Positions 1 through 8,035 of a stretch of DNA of 64,000 nt are shown one piece after another. The notes under the pieces were generated by a model that saw only the letters and a list, made by a program, of their open reading frames with translations, made no database searches and was not told where the DNA came from. Source of the stretch: a virus; IMG/VR virus record IMGVR_UViG_3300034117_001582, positions 62,001 through 126,000 of that record; one strand, 5' to 3'. A program made the position numbers and the translations under genes. Numbering within the stretch: position 1 is the stretch's first letter; each line of letters begins with the position of its first letter.

Positions 1-750
1 ATATGCGTGAATAAATGCAACATTTGGTTGTTCTTCCATAGGTATCGACCATCCTGTCTTGTCCCACCAATTACCAATGTCTTTTGAGTCATATTGTGCC
101 CAATCTTCCCAAAACCCACTTGTATACCCAAAAAATTGAAATAAAAATGAAAGTGTCGCATCGCACCACTCAATTGGTCTTGAATCTAACTTATAAATTT
201 CCTCCCAAGGCACCTCATCCAATCTATTATAAATTTCTATAAATTTTTCTCTATTAAATATTGTTCCACCACATGCACCATAACTTTGTAAAGAACCCGA
301 AAGACTCCAACTATGTCTTGAGTCGTCAATAACTCCAAACTTATTTTTTAAATATTCATAAAGTTCTGTGGTATATAACGGACCATTCGCACCTGAGATA
401 TCAAACTTTGGTGGCCTTGTAATTTCAAATCTACACCACACATCATCTTCATAATGAATAATCCAATCAACATCTTTAAGTGTTGTTGTACAGGCATCAT
501 AAATTCTTTTTAACCAATCAAGTTGTCCGTTCTCTTTAACAAACACTCTTCCTGAATGTGGATTGTTAATCCCTTGTTGTTCTATCCAAGTATATTCACA
601 ATTAAATTTTTTTGCAACGGGTTCCAATAATGTTGACCCATCCTCATATAACGCAACGGGAATATTGGGATACACCTTTCTTAATTGTTCTAAGGCCTTA
701 TAACACGCAACTAATTTGTGTCCTGATTGATAAAATGCTCCTATTTTCAT
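1..750 (-). CDS. Glycosyltransferase-like protein (3' end outside window)
   Basis: An open frame of 250 codons starts with ATG at 750 and is still open at base 1, so the C-terminus is missing. The N-terminus MKIGAFYQSGHKLVACYKAL and a later IHYEDDVWCRFE segment resemble a GT-A nucleotide-sugar transferase, with EDD as a possible metal-binding DxD-type motif. A GACGGTIFNREKF stretch also fits this fold. The start overlaps the stop of the upstream GlcNAc-transferase-like gene by four bases (ATGA), so the two are probably translationally coupled and act together. The donor and acceptor sugars cannot be read from sequence. The glycosyltransferase assignment comes from motif recognition only. Confidence 0.7.
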   Translation of the reverse strand, partial: MKIGAFYQSGHKLVACYKALEQLRKVYPNIPVALYEDGSTLLEPVAKKFNCEYTWIEQQGINNPHSGRVFVKENGQLDWLKRIYDACTTTLKDVDWIIHYEDDVWCRFEITRPPKFDISGANGPLYTTELYEYLKNKFGVIDDSRHSWSLSGSLQSYGACGGTIFNREKFIEIYNRLDEVPWEEIYKLDSRPIEWCDATLSFLFQFFGYTSGFWEDWAQYDSKDIGNWWDKTGWSIPMEEQPNVAFIHAY

Positions 751-1943
751 AATATTGTATCTATTCTTTGTCCCCATTCACCATTTTTATGATTAACCCA
801 ATAAACCCATTTATGTGGTTTTTCATATGATTCTATGGTTATGTGTAATTTATCTTGATGTAACATCAAGTCTTGTCTATGAAGTACAACCCCGTCTTTA
901 TCTTCTATTCCAATATAAATAAAATTAAAATCTTCAGGTTTTGGTATTTCTAAATTATATTCAAACTTTTCTTTTTGTTTTAAATGCCAATCAGATAAAT
1001 CATTAATAGGCGGGTCGATTCCTCTTATCGTGTCCTCGTGTAACCGTCTGTCTTTAAAGTTAATGCCGGCATATATTTCATAATCTCTATGTGTTCTAAC
1101 ATTACCTAAACCATATATCTCAAGGTCAATATTATTATCCTCTTCTTGCAACATATGTCTTAACCTTCTTTTGGATTCGTTATCCATTTCCCACCATTGT
1201 TTTTCAACAACACCTTTGTTTTTGTTTTCATCATTAAAGTCTGTCCAATGTTTTGTCCTACCTTCTCTTGTATATTCATGCCAAACAACAGTCTTATGTG
1301 GGTGGAATAAATCATATCCTAATGTAAATGAACGAATGGATAAACTAATTTCATCACCAGCAAAATAGATATTCGGATCGTACTTATATTCTTCACAATG
1401 CTTTCCTATTGTAAAAAAGAAGTGTCCACTAACAAATCTTGCAGGTATTGGTTTATCTAAGGTTTCCCAACCTGAAATAGAGTGAGGCCTAAAAAGTATT
1501 GTTCCTCCTGGTGTAAAATTTGACGCAACCATCTTATATGGTTCAGTGTTTAACAACTCATTTGTACTTGGTCTGTACATACCAGCATATGACGTGATGA
1601 TTGGTTTTTCAGAACCGGTTTGTTTCATCATTTCAATTAATTCAACATCCCAATCTTGTAAAAATCTGTGGTGTGAGTCTAATTGTAATGTGTATTCTTC
1701 ATTATCCCATAATTTTTGAATCTCACTACGAGCCCAACAAAGACCTTTACTTAATGACCAATGATAATCTAAAATTTTAAATCTTGGGTCATTTACAAAT
1801 TCTTCCATTGATTCAGTTTCGTCATGTTGCCAACAAATTCCAAATGTTAAATTTTCGGGGTGTTTTGCATTATTAATGCAATCTCTAATAGTCGGTAAAA
1901 GTTCGGGGTCTCGATAAGACGCTATTTGAACAAATATTTTCAT
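747..1943 (-). CDS. GT60-type polypeptide GlcNAc-transferase-like protein
   Basis: The 398-residue protein opens with IFVQIASYRDPELLPTIRDC and continues with GICWQHD, LDSHHRFLQDWD, a GGTILFRP loop, and FAGDEISLSIRSFTLGYDLF followed by VVWHEYTRE. This is the motif order of the Pfam GlcNAc family (PF11397, GT60), whose characterised eukaryotic members transfer GlcNAc from UDP-GlcNAc onto hydroxyproline or threonine of proteins. LDSHH occupies the place of the DxD metal site. The gene lies 50 bp downstream of the fibre gene carrying a (Thr-Pro)14 tract and overlaps a second glycosyltransferase, so glycosylation of the fibre is a reasonable inference. A 7-bp inverted repeat covers its start codon. 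Confidence 0.82.
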   Translation of the reverse strand: MKIFVQIASYRDPELLPTIRDCINNAKHPENLTFGICWQHDETESMEEFVNDPRFKILDYHWSLSKGLCWARSEIQKLWDNEEYTLQLDSHHRFLQDWDVELIEMMKQTGSEKPIITSYAGMYRPSTNELLNTEPYKMVASNFTPGGTILFRPHSISGWETLDKPIPARFVSGHFFFTIGKHCEEYKYDPNIYFAGDEISLSIRSFTLGYDLFHPHKTVVWHEYTREGRTKHWTDFNDENKNKGVVEKQWWEMDNESKRRLRHMLQEEDNNIDLEIYGLGNVRTHRDYEIYAGINFKDRRLHEDTIRGIDPPINDLSDWHLKQKEKFEYNLEIPKPEDFNFIYIGIEDKDGVVLHRQDLMLHQDKLHITIESYEKPHKWVYWVNHKNGEWGQRIDTIL

Positions 1944-1960
1944 AAAGGGTTTTCTTTATG
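1941..1960 (-). promoter_or_regulatory. Inverted repeat covering the GT60 start codon
   Basis: On the mRNA strand the sequence reads CATAAAG, a six-base loop, then CTTTATG, with the ATG start codon forming the end of the second arm. The 7-bp stem is perfect but contains only one G-C pair. It could modulate access to the start codon, or be chance in AT-rich DNA. Confidence 0.3.
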
Positions 1961-1993
1961 ATAAGTTTTAACGATAAAAAAACAATAGTAAAT

Positions 1994-2506
1994 CTAACAA
2001 GTTGGGCAGATACTCAATAGTGTTACGGTACCATAAGTCACACTACTTGTTGTTGGTGTAGTAGACGAACATATACTAAAATTTCCATTACTTAATCCGT
2101 ATGGTGATATGTTTATTTCACCACAACAAGGAGTAAAAGTAACTTCGATTATTCCGTCACCAATATTACCGACCCTATAATAAAGACAAGTAGGTGGTTT
2201 AAATGTTGGAGTAGGAGTCGGTGTCGGTGTAGGGGTTGGTGTCGGTGTCGGTGTAGGGGTTGGTGTCGGTGTAGGTGTTGGTGTCGGTGTGCAGGGTTGT
2301 GGGTCAACAAAAACACAACCAGTTCCATCTATAATTTTTATTTGTAGTAATTCTAAATTTGGAAAATAATTATCACTATCTATCTGTACGGTTGGTGGTA
2401 TCGATGTAACCCCTGAAACATAAAAACAAGAAGTTAAAGTCCAATCACATAAGAATATGTCGTATGGGCTTGTACCGCTAGTTACTCCTGTAATATCTAT
2501 TATCAT
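1994..2506 (-). CDS. Fibre/adhesin-like virion protein with (Thr-Pro)14 linker
   Basis: The protein has about 170 residues in three parts. An N-terminal Ig/SprB-like module (about 1-75) ends in LLQIKIIDGTGC. An uninterrupted (TP)14-T linker follows. A C-terminal module (about 110-170) contains EVTFTPCCGEIN and NFSICSS and resembles Cys-containing modules in two other virion proteins of this window. I start it at ATG 2506, because that gives an ATGA overlap with the upstream stop; the longer TTG start at 2512 is less likely. The N-terminal module is paralogous to the preceding 95-residue protein. The last position in the tail operon suggests a distal fibre or receptor-contact role (inference). 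Confidence 0.7.
   Translation of the reverse strand: MIIDITGVTSGTSPYDIFLCDWTLTSCFYVSGVTSIPPTVQIDSDNYFPNLELLQIKIIDGTGCVFVDPQPCTPTPTPTPTPTPTPTPTPTPTPTPTPTPTFKPPTCLYYRVGNIGDGIIEVTFTPCCGEINISPYGLSNGNFSICSSTTPTTSSVTYGTVTLLSICPTC
2006..2188 (-). repeat. Cys module copy 1 (C-terminal module of the TP-linker protein)
   Basis: This stretch encodes about 60 residues bounded by cysteines, with core VTFTPCCGEIN and then ICSS. It shares spacing and key residues (aromatic-T-x-C-x-G, then I-C) with modules at 38485-38673 and 50425-50607. It is the most divergent of the three. Confidence 0.45.
2204..2290 (-). repeat. (Thr-Pro)14 coding tract
   Basis: The tract has 29 codons alternating Thr and Pro without interruption: 15 Thr and 14 Pro, by codon count from F at 2203 back to C at 2291. 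The DNA repeats GGTGT(C/A)-type hexamers, so copy number could change by slippage. Such Pro/Thr linkers are extended and are typical O-glycosylation substrates. Confidence 0.9.
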
Positions 2507-2790
2507 AACCAAACTAATGTATCTCCACTTTCCGTGGTTATTATTAACGAGTTTTCCGTTATTATGAAGAACGTATCAAATGGACAATAAACCATTTTAA
2601 AAGTGAAACAACCCGTACTATCAACTATTTTGATTAGTAATGTCTGAGCAGTAGAAAAGAAAGTATTAAGAGTAAATGTTCCGCCGGTAGGTCCCAATAA
2701 AAAACAATTATTCATGTATTCGTCACACACATAAAATTGATAGGGAGGTGTTCCTCCTGTCTGTCCCGATATTATTAGTTGATGGGCCAT
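2503..2790 (-). CDS. Small single-repeat tail/fibre protein
   Basis: The 95-residue protein starts at ATG 2790, which overlaps the TAA of the upstream gene by one base. A TTG start at 2805 is possible but less likely. The pattern GQTGGTPPYQFYVCDEYMNN, then NCFLLG and LLIKIVDSTGC, is a single SprB-like Ig module. It closely parallels residues 1-75 of the downstream TP-linker protein (TSPYDIFLCDW, LLQIKIIDGTGC), so these are tandem paralogues. There is no signal peptide or membrane segment. I infer a virion surface or fibre-tip component from its position. Confidence 0.65.
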   Translation of the reverse strand: MAHQLIISGQTGGTPPYQFYVCDEYMNNCFLLGPTGGTFTLNTFFSTAQTLLIKIVDSTGCFTFKMVYCPFDTFFIITENSLIITTESGDTLVWL

Positions 2791-5099
2791 TATGGTGTTC
2801 CACAAACAACATCATAAACAATACTTAACCCTAATGAAAAATCCGCGTCAGATAAAGGGTCACTATCACCACTACATTTTGACGTAATAGTTAAAGTATT
2901 GTCTAATAAGTTTATTTCGTAACTACCTATTTCAGTTATTCCCGAAAGAATACCATCAATTGTTGACTGCCAAACAGTATCTTGTGGTACATCATTTAAT
3001 GTTGTTGCAGTATAAAACGTTTCAGTAAAGGCAGAAGTAAACGCAGAACCACTAATTGTTAAATTACAAGTTAATACCGCAGAGTTAAAAACACAATCAG
3101 TATAACCTGAGGTAATATCAATAAACCCTTCATTTAACATTTCACTTAAACCTCTTTGGTTACCTGAAGTGGTTATAAATGTGTTTTTACAAAGTGTATA
3201 TAATTGGTACGATACAACATTTGTACCTATACATGTTATTGTTGCATATTGTGTATTTGTACATCCTGATGAATCTGTAGTGATAACAGAATACGTGTCG
3301 GCAGATAAATTAGTTGCCGTAGCCCCCGTTTGTCCATCTGACCAAAGATAAGTAAATGTTGGTTCACCATCATAAATTACAACGGTAGCAGTGCCATCAT
3401 TACTTCCCGTACAGTTTGTTGTTGAAATAGCAGTTTGTAATGACCCACCGGTGCTAATGGTAAACCCTGTACTAACCGCACATCCATCATAATCTGTTAC
3501 GGTTATAGTATATGAACCTGCAGGTAAATTATTATAAGTTATCGCACTTAAAGGAGTATCAATAATAGTATTACCATTACTTAAAACAAAATCTAAAGGT
3601 GATGTAAATCCGGTAGACACATTAATAATAGCAATACCATTTGATTGACTACAGGTTGACCCCGTTGTTGTCGCACTTACAGAGAATTTACTATTAGATG
3701 TTACGTTTAAAGTTGTTGAATAAACACAATCACTACCACTACCTGATATTACCAATAAGTAATTATCATTAGGTAAGTTTGTAAAATTATAATTTTGGTT
3801 TTGTGAAACGTTTCCATATACGGTACCACTAGATTGCCCTGAAAGACTATAAACATAAAACCCTCCAACACCGGCAATAGTCACATCAACCGCACCATTA
3901 TTTAAACTACAATTTGAGTTTGTTATAGTGGTCCCAACAACACTAAACCCATTAACACTAGTAACATAACCATTTAACGTGGTTTGACAGAAATTTGCAT
4001 CCCTAACCAAAACGGTATAGTTTCCAGTGGATAAATTACTAATTGTAAAGGTGTCAGATAAAGTATAACCAACCTCACCTGTAGAAGCCGAATAATAAAA
4101 TGGTACGGTACCCCCTGAAACGGTAAATGTAAGTGAACCATCAGAAGAAAAACACGTAGGATTTACTGCCGTTAAGTTTGCTAAACTAATTGGATCAGCA
4201 ACACCAATAACATCTGATTTAGTTGTTGAACATCCTAAACTATCTGTAACTGTACAAGAATAGGTTCCTTGAGTTAATCCTGTTATGATTTGACCCGTTC
4301 CACCATTACTCCAAAGATATGTATAAGGTCCCGTACCTGTTAATCCCGTTACCGCCAATTTACCGGTTGTTATTACACAATTAGAGGTATTAACCTTCCA
4401 AAAACCAAAATCAACGGCAGTACTTGCACTTATAACCGCATTTTCTGTATTTGCGCCTGTCGAGCCATAATCATATACCGTGGCATAATATATACCAACA
4501 CCAAGCCCATTAAAATTATATGGTAACGTTGAGGTTGTTTGAACATCATATATGACGTTATCTTTATAAAGTAATATATTATACGGCGAACCTGTAGTTG
4601 TCGCGGTGACTTGTAAAAAACCATTATCTAAACCACAAGTAGTACCGCTAGCATTTATAATATTAGCCTCAAAACAAGACGTAATACCGACATTTATATA
4701 TAGTTCGTCGTTTTGAAGACCCAAGGTATCGTTAAGTCTAAACACATATGTACCACCGGTTAATCCGGTAAAAGTCATAGTAGTTGAGCTTGTTTGTGCG
4801 GTTAAGGTACCAGGAATTATACTATCAATAGTATAAGGTGGAACACCACCAAAAGGGGTTATCGCAACATTACCTGTAATAGAGTCACATACTCCAGCCA
4901 CAGAAAACGAATAACTTAAACTACCTTGTATACAGTTTTGCGAACAAGTCTGACCGGTAGCGATATAAACACCATATGATGTTCCACTATAAGATTCATC
5001 CAAACAAATACTAACACCTAAAGATGCTCCCGCCTGTAGTAAACCACAACAGTCAACATAACTATATACACCATTAGTTAATCCCGATACACAAGCCAT
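2790..5099 (-). CDS. SprB-repeat tail fibre/adhesin protein
   Basis: The 769-residue protein is almost entirely tandem Ig-like repeats of the SprB type (PF13573-like). About seven units share the pattern C-x-G-x-V-x-GG-x-PY-x-Y-x-W-S-x-G, then LTQGTYSCTVTDSLGC. The clearest units are around residues 255-300 and 560-605. SprB repeats are characteristic of Bacteroidetes gliding and surface adhesins. The C-terminal ~120 residues match the C-terminus of the upstream 978-residue protein. The start overlaps that gene's stop by one base. There is no secretion signal, consistent with assembly on the virion. Host binding is inferred. Confidence 0.8.
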   Translation of the reverse strand: MACVSGLTNGVYSYVDCCGLLQAGASLGVSICLDESYSGTSYGVYIATGQTCSQNCIQGSLSYSFSVAGVCDSITGNVAITPFGGVPPYTIDSIIPGTLTAQTSSTTMTFTGLTGGTYVFRLNDTLGLQNDELYINVGITSCFEANIINASGTTCGLDNGFLQVTATTTGSPYNILLYKDNVIYDVQTTSTLPYNFNGLGVGIYYATVYDYGSTGANTENAVISASTAVDFGFWKVNTSNCVITTGKLAVTGLTGTGPYTYLWSNGGTGQIITGLTQGTYSCTVTDSLGCSTTKSDVIGVADPISLANLTAVNPTCFSSDGSLTFTVSGGTVPFYYSASTGEVGYTLSDTFTISNLSTGNYTVLVRDANFCQTTLNGYVTSVNGFSVVGTTITNSNCSLNNGAVDVTIAGVGGFYVYSLSGQSSGTVYGNVSQNQNYNFTNLPNDNYLLVISGSGSDCVYSTTLNVTSNSKFSVSATTTGSTCSQSNGIAIINVSTGFTSPLDFVLSNGNTIIDTPLSAITYNNLPAGSYTITVTDYDGCAVSTGFTISTGGSLQTAISTTNCTGSNDGTATVVIYDGEPTFTYLWSDGQTGATATNLSADTYSVITTDSSGCTNTQYATITCIGTNVVSYQLYTLCKNTFITTSGNQRGLSEMLNEGFIDITSGYTDCVFNSAVLTCNLTISGSAFTSAFTETFYTATTLNDVPQDTVWQSTIDGILSGITEIGSYEINLLDNTLTITSKCSGDSDPLSDADFSLGLSIVYDVVCGTP
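2797..3160 (-). repeat. Shared C-terminal domain, copy in the SprB-repeat protein
   Basis: The segment includes MLNEGFIDITSGY, ETFYTATTLNDVPQDTV and DNTLTITSKC, and ends near IVYDVVC. It aligns through its length with the C-terminus of the adjacent 978-residue protein, with conserved FYT, DVPxxT, a hydrophobic-x-NTL strand and terminal Cys. Confidence 0.7.
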
Positions 5100-8035
5100 T
5101 AGTTACAATTAATTTCAATGTTTATTCCAATATTTAACGACAAAGTACTATTTGTAAAGTCATCATAACAAGTTGAGTTACTAACAACTAATGTATTACC
5201 AGCAAAATAATAATTAAGACCGTGTTGATATAATGTTTCCAACTTTAGGTCTATCGCATCTAAAACTTGTGTCTGTGTTGGCACATCACCTAACCCATAC
5301 CCTGTGTAGAATTGTTCTTGAACCAAAACATTATTATCTAATCTACAGTCAATATACCAATCTGAAACAATACTATTTAAATCACATTGACTTTGTGAAT
5401 AACCACTATAACTCAATAAATCGCCTAATAAAAGTTGTAACATTTGTGAAGGTTCTCCTTGTAAATTACATTTTAAAGTTTGGTCGATGCAATCATAAGC
5501 AAATGGTTGTCCATTATATTTACAAGGGATACAAAGCACAGGAATAAATTGACATCCTCTTTGTCTTCTCCATACAAATTTTTGTCTGTGGAAAATTGTA
5601 TTTTCCATTTTTTGACCTGTCAGCCACAAAGTAGTACCAGGAACAACTTGTTCCAATAATCTTTGCCAATAATCACCAATACCTAAGGTATAGTCTATCA
5701 TTTTTTGATATGTGTACTTATTTGAAGGTATACCTACAGTTTGCTCTGATTCAAGGTATCTCCAAAATATCGATTGTAAGGTTGGATAACCACCCGTTTT
5801 ACCATCAAATATTGTTTGTCTATTTCTTACATTAATAAAATTATTATAGAAATCTTGCGCAAATTCAAAGAATGTCTTCTCATTTGGTTTTGGATTAATA
5901 TATGTCCAATCAACATTACCAGGGTAAGGATATGGAGCAGTCATACCAGAATTAGGTATTGGGTAATTATACTTAACCGACATATCCCATATGTCGTAAG
6001 TAATCCCCTGACCCATATTTGTGTATAACTCAATATTTTTAGAGTTAATAACTAATTTATCATCATTAACTTTATAATTAACACCATTTGTATTTGCACC
6101 ATCTCTTCTAATTCCAGTATCAGTAACCGCCCAAGATTTTTGATTATCAGAGACCTTAGTTAAAGTATATCCAACCCCCATATTAGGGAATTGTCTAAAC
6201 TTATCCATATATTCTTGTCCAAAAGTAAAAGGGTTTAAAGTGGTAACTAAGAATGGGTTTGATGGGTTAAAAGACGAGTTTGACGGGTCAGAAACTTCAG
6301 GAGACCTATGTTGTGGGCTCTTTTCAAACCAACCAGCACCTTTTTGGAAAAAGTCAGTTTCAGTTGCTTGCGGACTACTTGGATATCCGTCACTATCAAT
6401 TCCATAATCAACTGAAGTATTATTAACGGGCCTAATGAAACCACTTGTGGTATAACCAGTATACGTTACCCCTTGAATACTAAAAGTGTTGTTAGGGTCA
6501 AATGTTGGTTGTTCAACGTATTGAGTTCCTCCTGAAATTCTAGCGTATTGTTGGTCAAACTTATTAACATTAATTTTAGTATCGGCAATATAGATAACCT
6601 CATTAAACTCTAAAAGAGCCTCAGGAGCACCAACAAATCTCATAATATATTCTAAAGATTTTCTTGTTCCTTTACTTTTGAACATATAAGCGGCATTCAA
6701 GATAAGGTTCCTATAGTATTGATAATTTAACTCTGTCGGCGTTTGACTTTGAGCTTGTCCAGTAAATATTTGTTTTGGTTTTGTATTAAATACGGATTCT
6801 AAAAACCCTTCGTTGGTTATTGGTGATATATCAGTATTTATCCCTAATGTTGATGCTAAGTTTGTTAATAATTGTGATGGTATATCGTTACCAACTTGAT
6901 AATTAACTGAATTCATGTAAGCCAATGAGTCAATGAACTTTCTAACCTCATCAAAACTTCTACCATAAATTTGTAATACCTTTTCTATTTTTTGGTCAGA
7001 TGTGTCAAACTCTTTAATCGACCCTGTGATTAAAAACCTACTAATTAGGTTTGTTTTATACTCATCTAATTTTTCAGCAATAAATTGTAATTCATTTAAA
7101 TACTCACTAAATTTATTACTACTAATATCAATATTCCAAACTCGGTTTAAAGGCCAAGTTAAATTTTTAACGTACATAGTATATTTACCATCCGCATCGT
7201 AATCAGGATATTTGAAAGTTGATGTGTATTTTGGAAATGAAGTCCTGCTAATTAAAAAGTCCTCAACCTCATCAAAGTTTTCATCAAATATTTGTTGGGT
7301 TATTGTGGTGTTTGGTTTTATTATTAAGGTACTTGTAGTTGCACTTGCCCCACTAAACGGGTCACCCATTACAGTAACAGTAACCGTTCCACCAGACATA
7401 TTTAATGTTGGCGTAAAATCCGTAAATTTATATTCTGTTTGTAAATCTTCAAAGTATAACGCATAACTTTCAAAGTTAGGGGTTAACGCCCTAATCTGAC
7501 TTATTGGGTAAGGCTTAACCTCAATGTTTCTTTTAGCGTTTATTGAAAAATCAACATCAAACGGATTTCTAAATAATGAAGTATCCATGTCGAATGTTGT
7601 CTCATCATCTTTAGAATCATAAACAATATTTTCAGCAGTATTACCATAAAATAATCCTGATTGTTGTCTACTAAAAACTTCAATTGCCGCTGGAAAATTA
7701 TTAATGATTTTAATTGCCGATGTGGATATTCTTTTTGAAAGTGAACCATATAAAGAAAAACTCGTGATTTCCGATATGTCAAAGTTTGGATATACTTTAA
7801 AATTCTTTTCTATTATTCTTTTTGCCTGTTGTATGTCATCTATTTTAAGATTTTCCAAAGTATAAGCATCTGAAAATATGCCGGTATCAAACTTTCTATT
7901 TGCCTTTTCATATATCGCAGTAGTGAATTGGAAATTACCCTGCGTAAGTCCCCCACCGTCGGTTATTTGTAAACCGACCAAGTTGTCAGAAAAAGTCTTG
8001 ACACCACCAGGAGGAAAAAATATTTTATTAGCCAT
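5099..8035 (-). CDS. Large tail/baseplate-associated structural protein
   Basis: This 978-residue protein has no enzyme motif I can identify. The N-terminal third (PPGGVKTFSDNLVGLQI onwards) and the middle, with the segment MFKSKGTRKSLEYIMRFVGA, look like a phage structural protein. The C-terminal ~115 residues (EQFYTGYGLGDVPTQTQ, GNTLVVSNSTC) are homologous to the C-terminus of the SprB-repeat protein encoded next. The gene overlaps both neighbours by one base at TAATG junctions, so it sits inside one operon. The shared domain may dock both proteins to one site or to each other (inference). The exact tail position is unknown. Confidence 0.6.
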   Translation of the reverse strand: MANKIFFPPGGVKTFSDNLVGLQITDGGGLTQGNFQFTTAIYEKANRKFDTGIFSDAYTLENLKIDDIQQAKRIIEKNFKVYPNFDISEITSFSLYGSLSKRISTSAIKIINNFPAAIEVFSRQQSGLFYGNTAENIVYDSKDDETTFDMDTSLFRNPFDVDFSINAKRNIEVKPYPISQIRALTPNFESYALYFEDLQTEYKFTDFTPTLNMSGGTVTVTVMGDPFSGASATTSTLIIKPNTTITQQIFDENFDEVEDFLISRTSFPKYTSTFKYPDYDADGKYTMYVKNLTWPLNRVWNIDISSNKFSEYLNELQFIAEKLDEYKTNLISRFLITGSIKEFDTSDQKIEKVLQIYGRSFDEVRKFIDSLAYMNSVNYQVGNDIPSQLLTNLASTLGINTDISPITNEGFLESVFNTKPKQIFTGQAQSQTPTELNYQYYRNLILNAAYMFKSKGTRKSLEYIMRFVGAPEALLEFNEVIYIADTKINVNKFDQQYARISGGTQYVEQPTFDPNNTFSIQGVTYTGYTTSGFIRPVNNTSVDYGIDSDGYPSSPQATETDFFQKGAGWFEKSPQHRSPEVSDPSNSSFNPSNPFLVTTLNPFTFGQEYMDKFRQFPNMGVGYTLTKVSDNQKSWAVTDTGIRRDGANTNGVNYKVNDDKLVINSKNIELYTNMGQGITYDIWDMSVKYNYPIPNSGMTAPYPYPGNVDWTYINPKPNEKTFFEFAQDFYNNFINVRNRQTIFDGKTGGYPTLQSIFWRYLESEQTVGIPSNKYTYQKMIDYTLGIGDYWQRLLEQVVPGTTLWLTGQKMENTIFHRQKFVWRRQRGCQFIPVLCIPCKYNGQPFAYDCIDQTLKCNLQGEPSQMLQLLLGDLLSYSGYSQSQCDLNSIVSDWYIDCRLDNNVLVQEQFYTGYGLGDVPTQTQVLDAIDLKLETLYQHGLNYYFAGNTLVVSNSTCYDDFTNSTLSLNIGINIEINCN
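5102..5450 (-). repeat. Shared C-terminal domain, copy in the 978-residue protein
   Basis: This encodes the C-terminus from about MLQLLLGDLLSYSGY to the terminal NCN. It aligns with the C-terminus of the following protein (FYT, DVPTQT/DVPQDT, NTLVV/NTLTI, closing Cys). Confidence 0.7.

Noticed and set aside
2204-2290. Short tandem DNA repeat considered as CRISPR or regulatory repeat
   Set aside because: It is the in-frame coding sequence of the Thr-Pro linker with no unique spacers.
2507-2512. TTG start two codons upstream of the TP-linker protein
   Set aside because: ATG 2506 forms a standard ATGA overlap with the previous stop, so the TTG is not needed. The same reasoning rejects TTG starts at 2805 and 26053.
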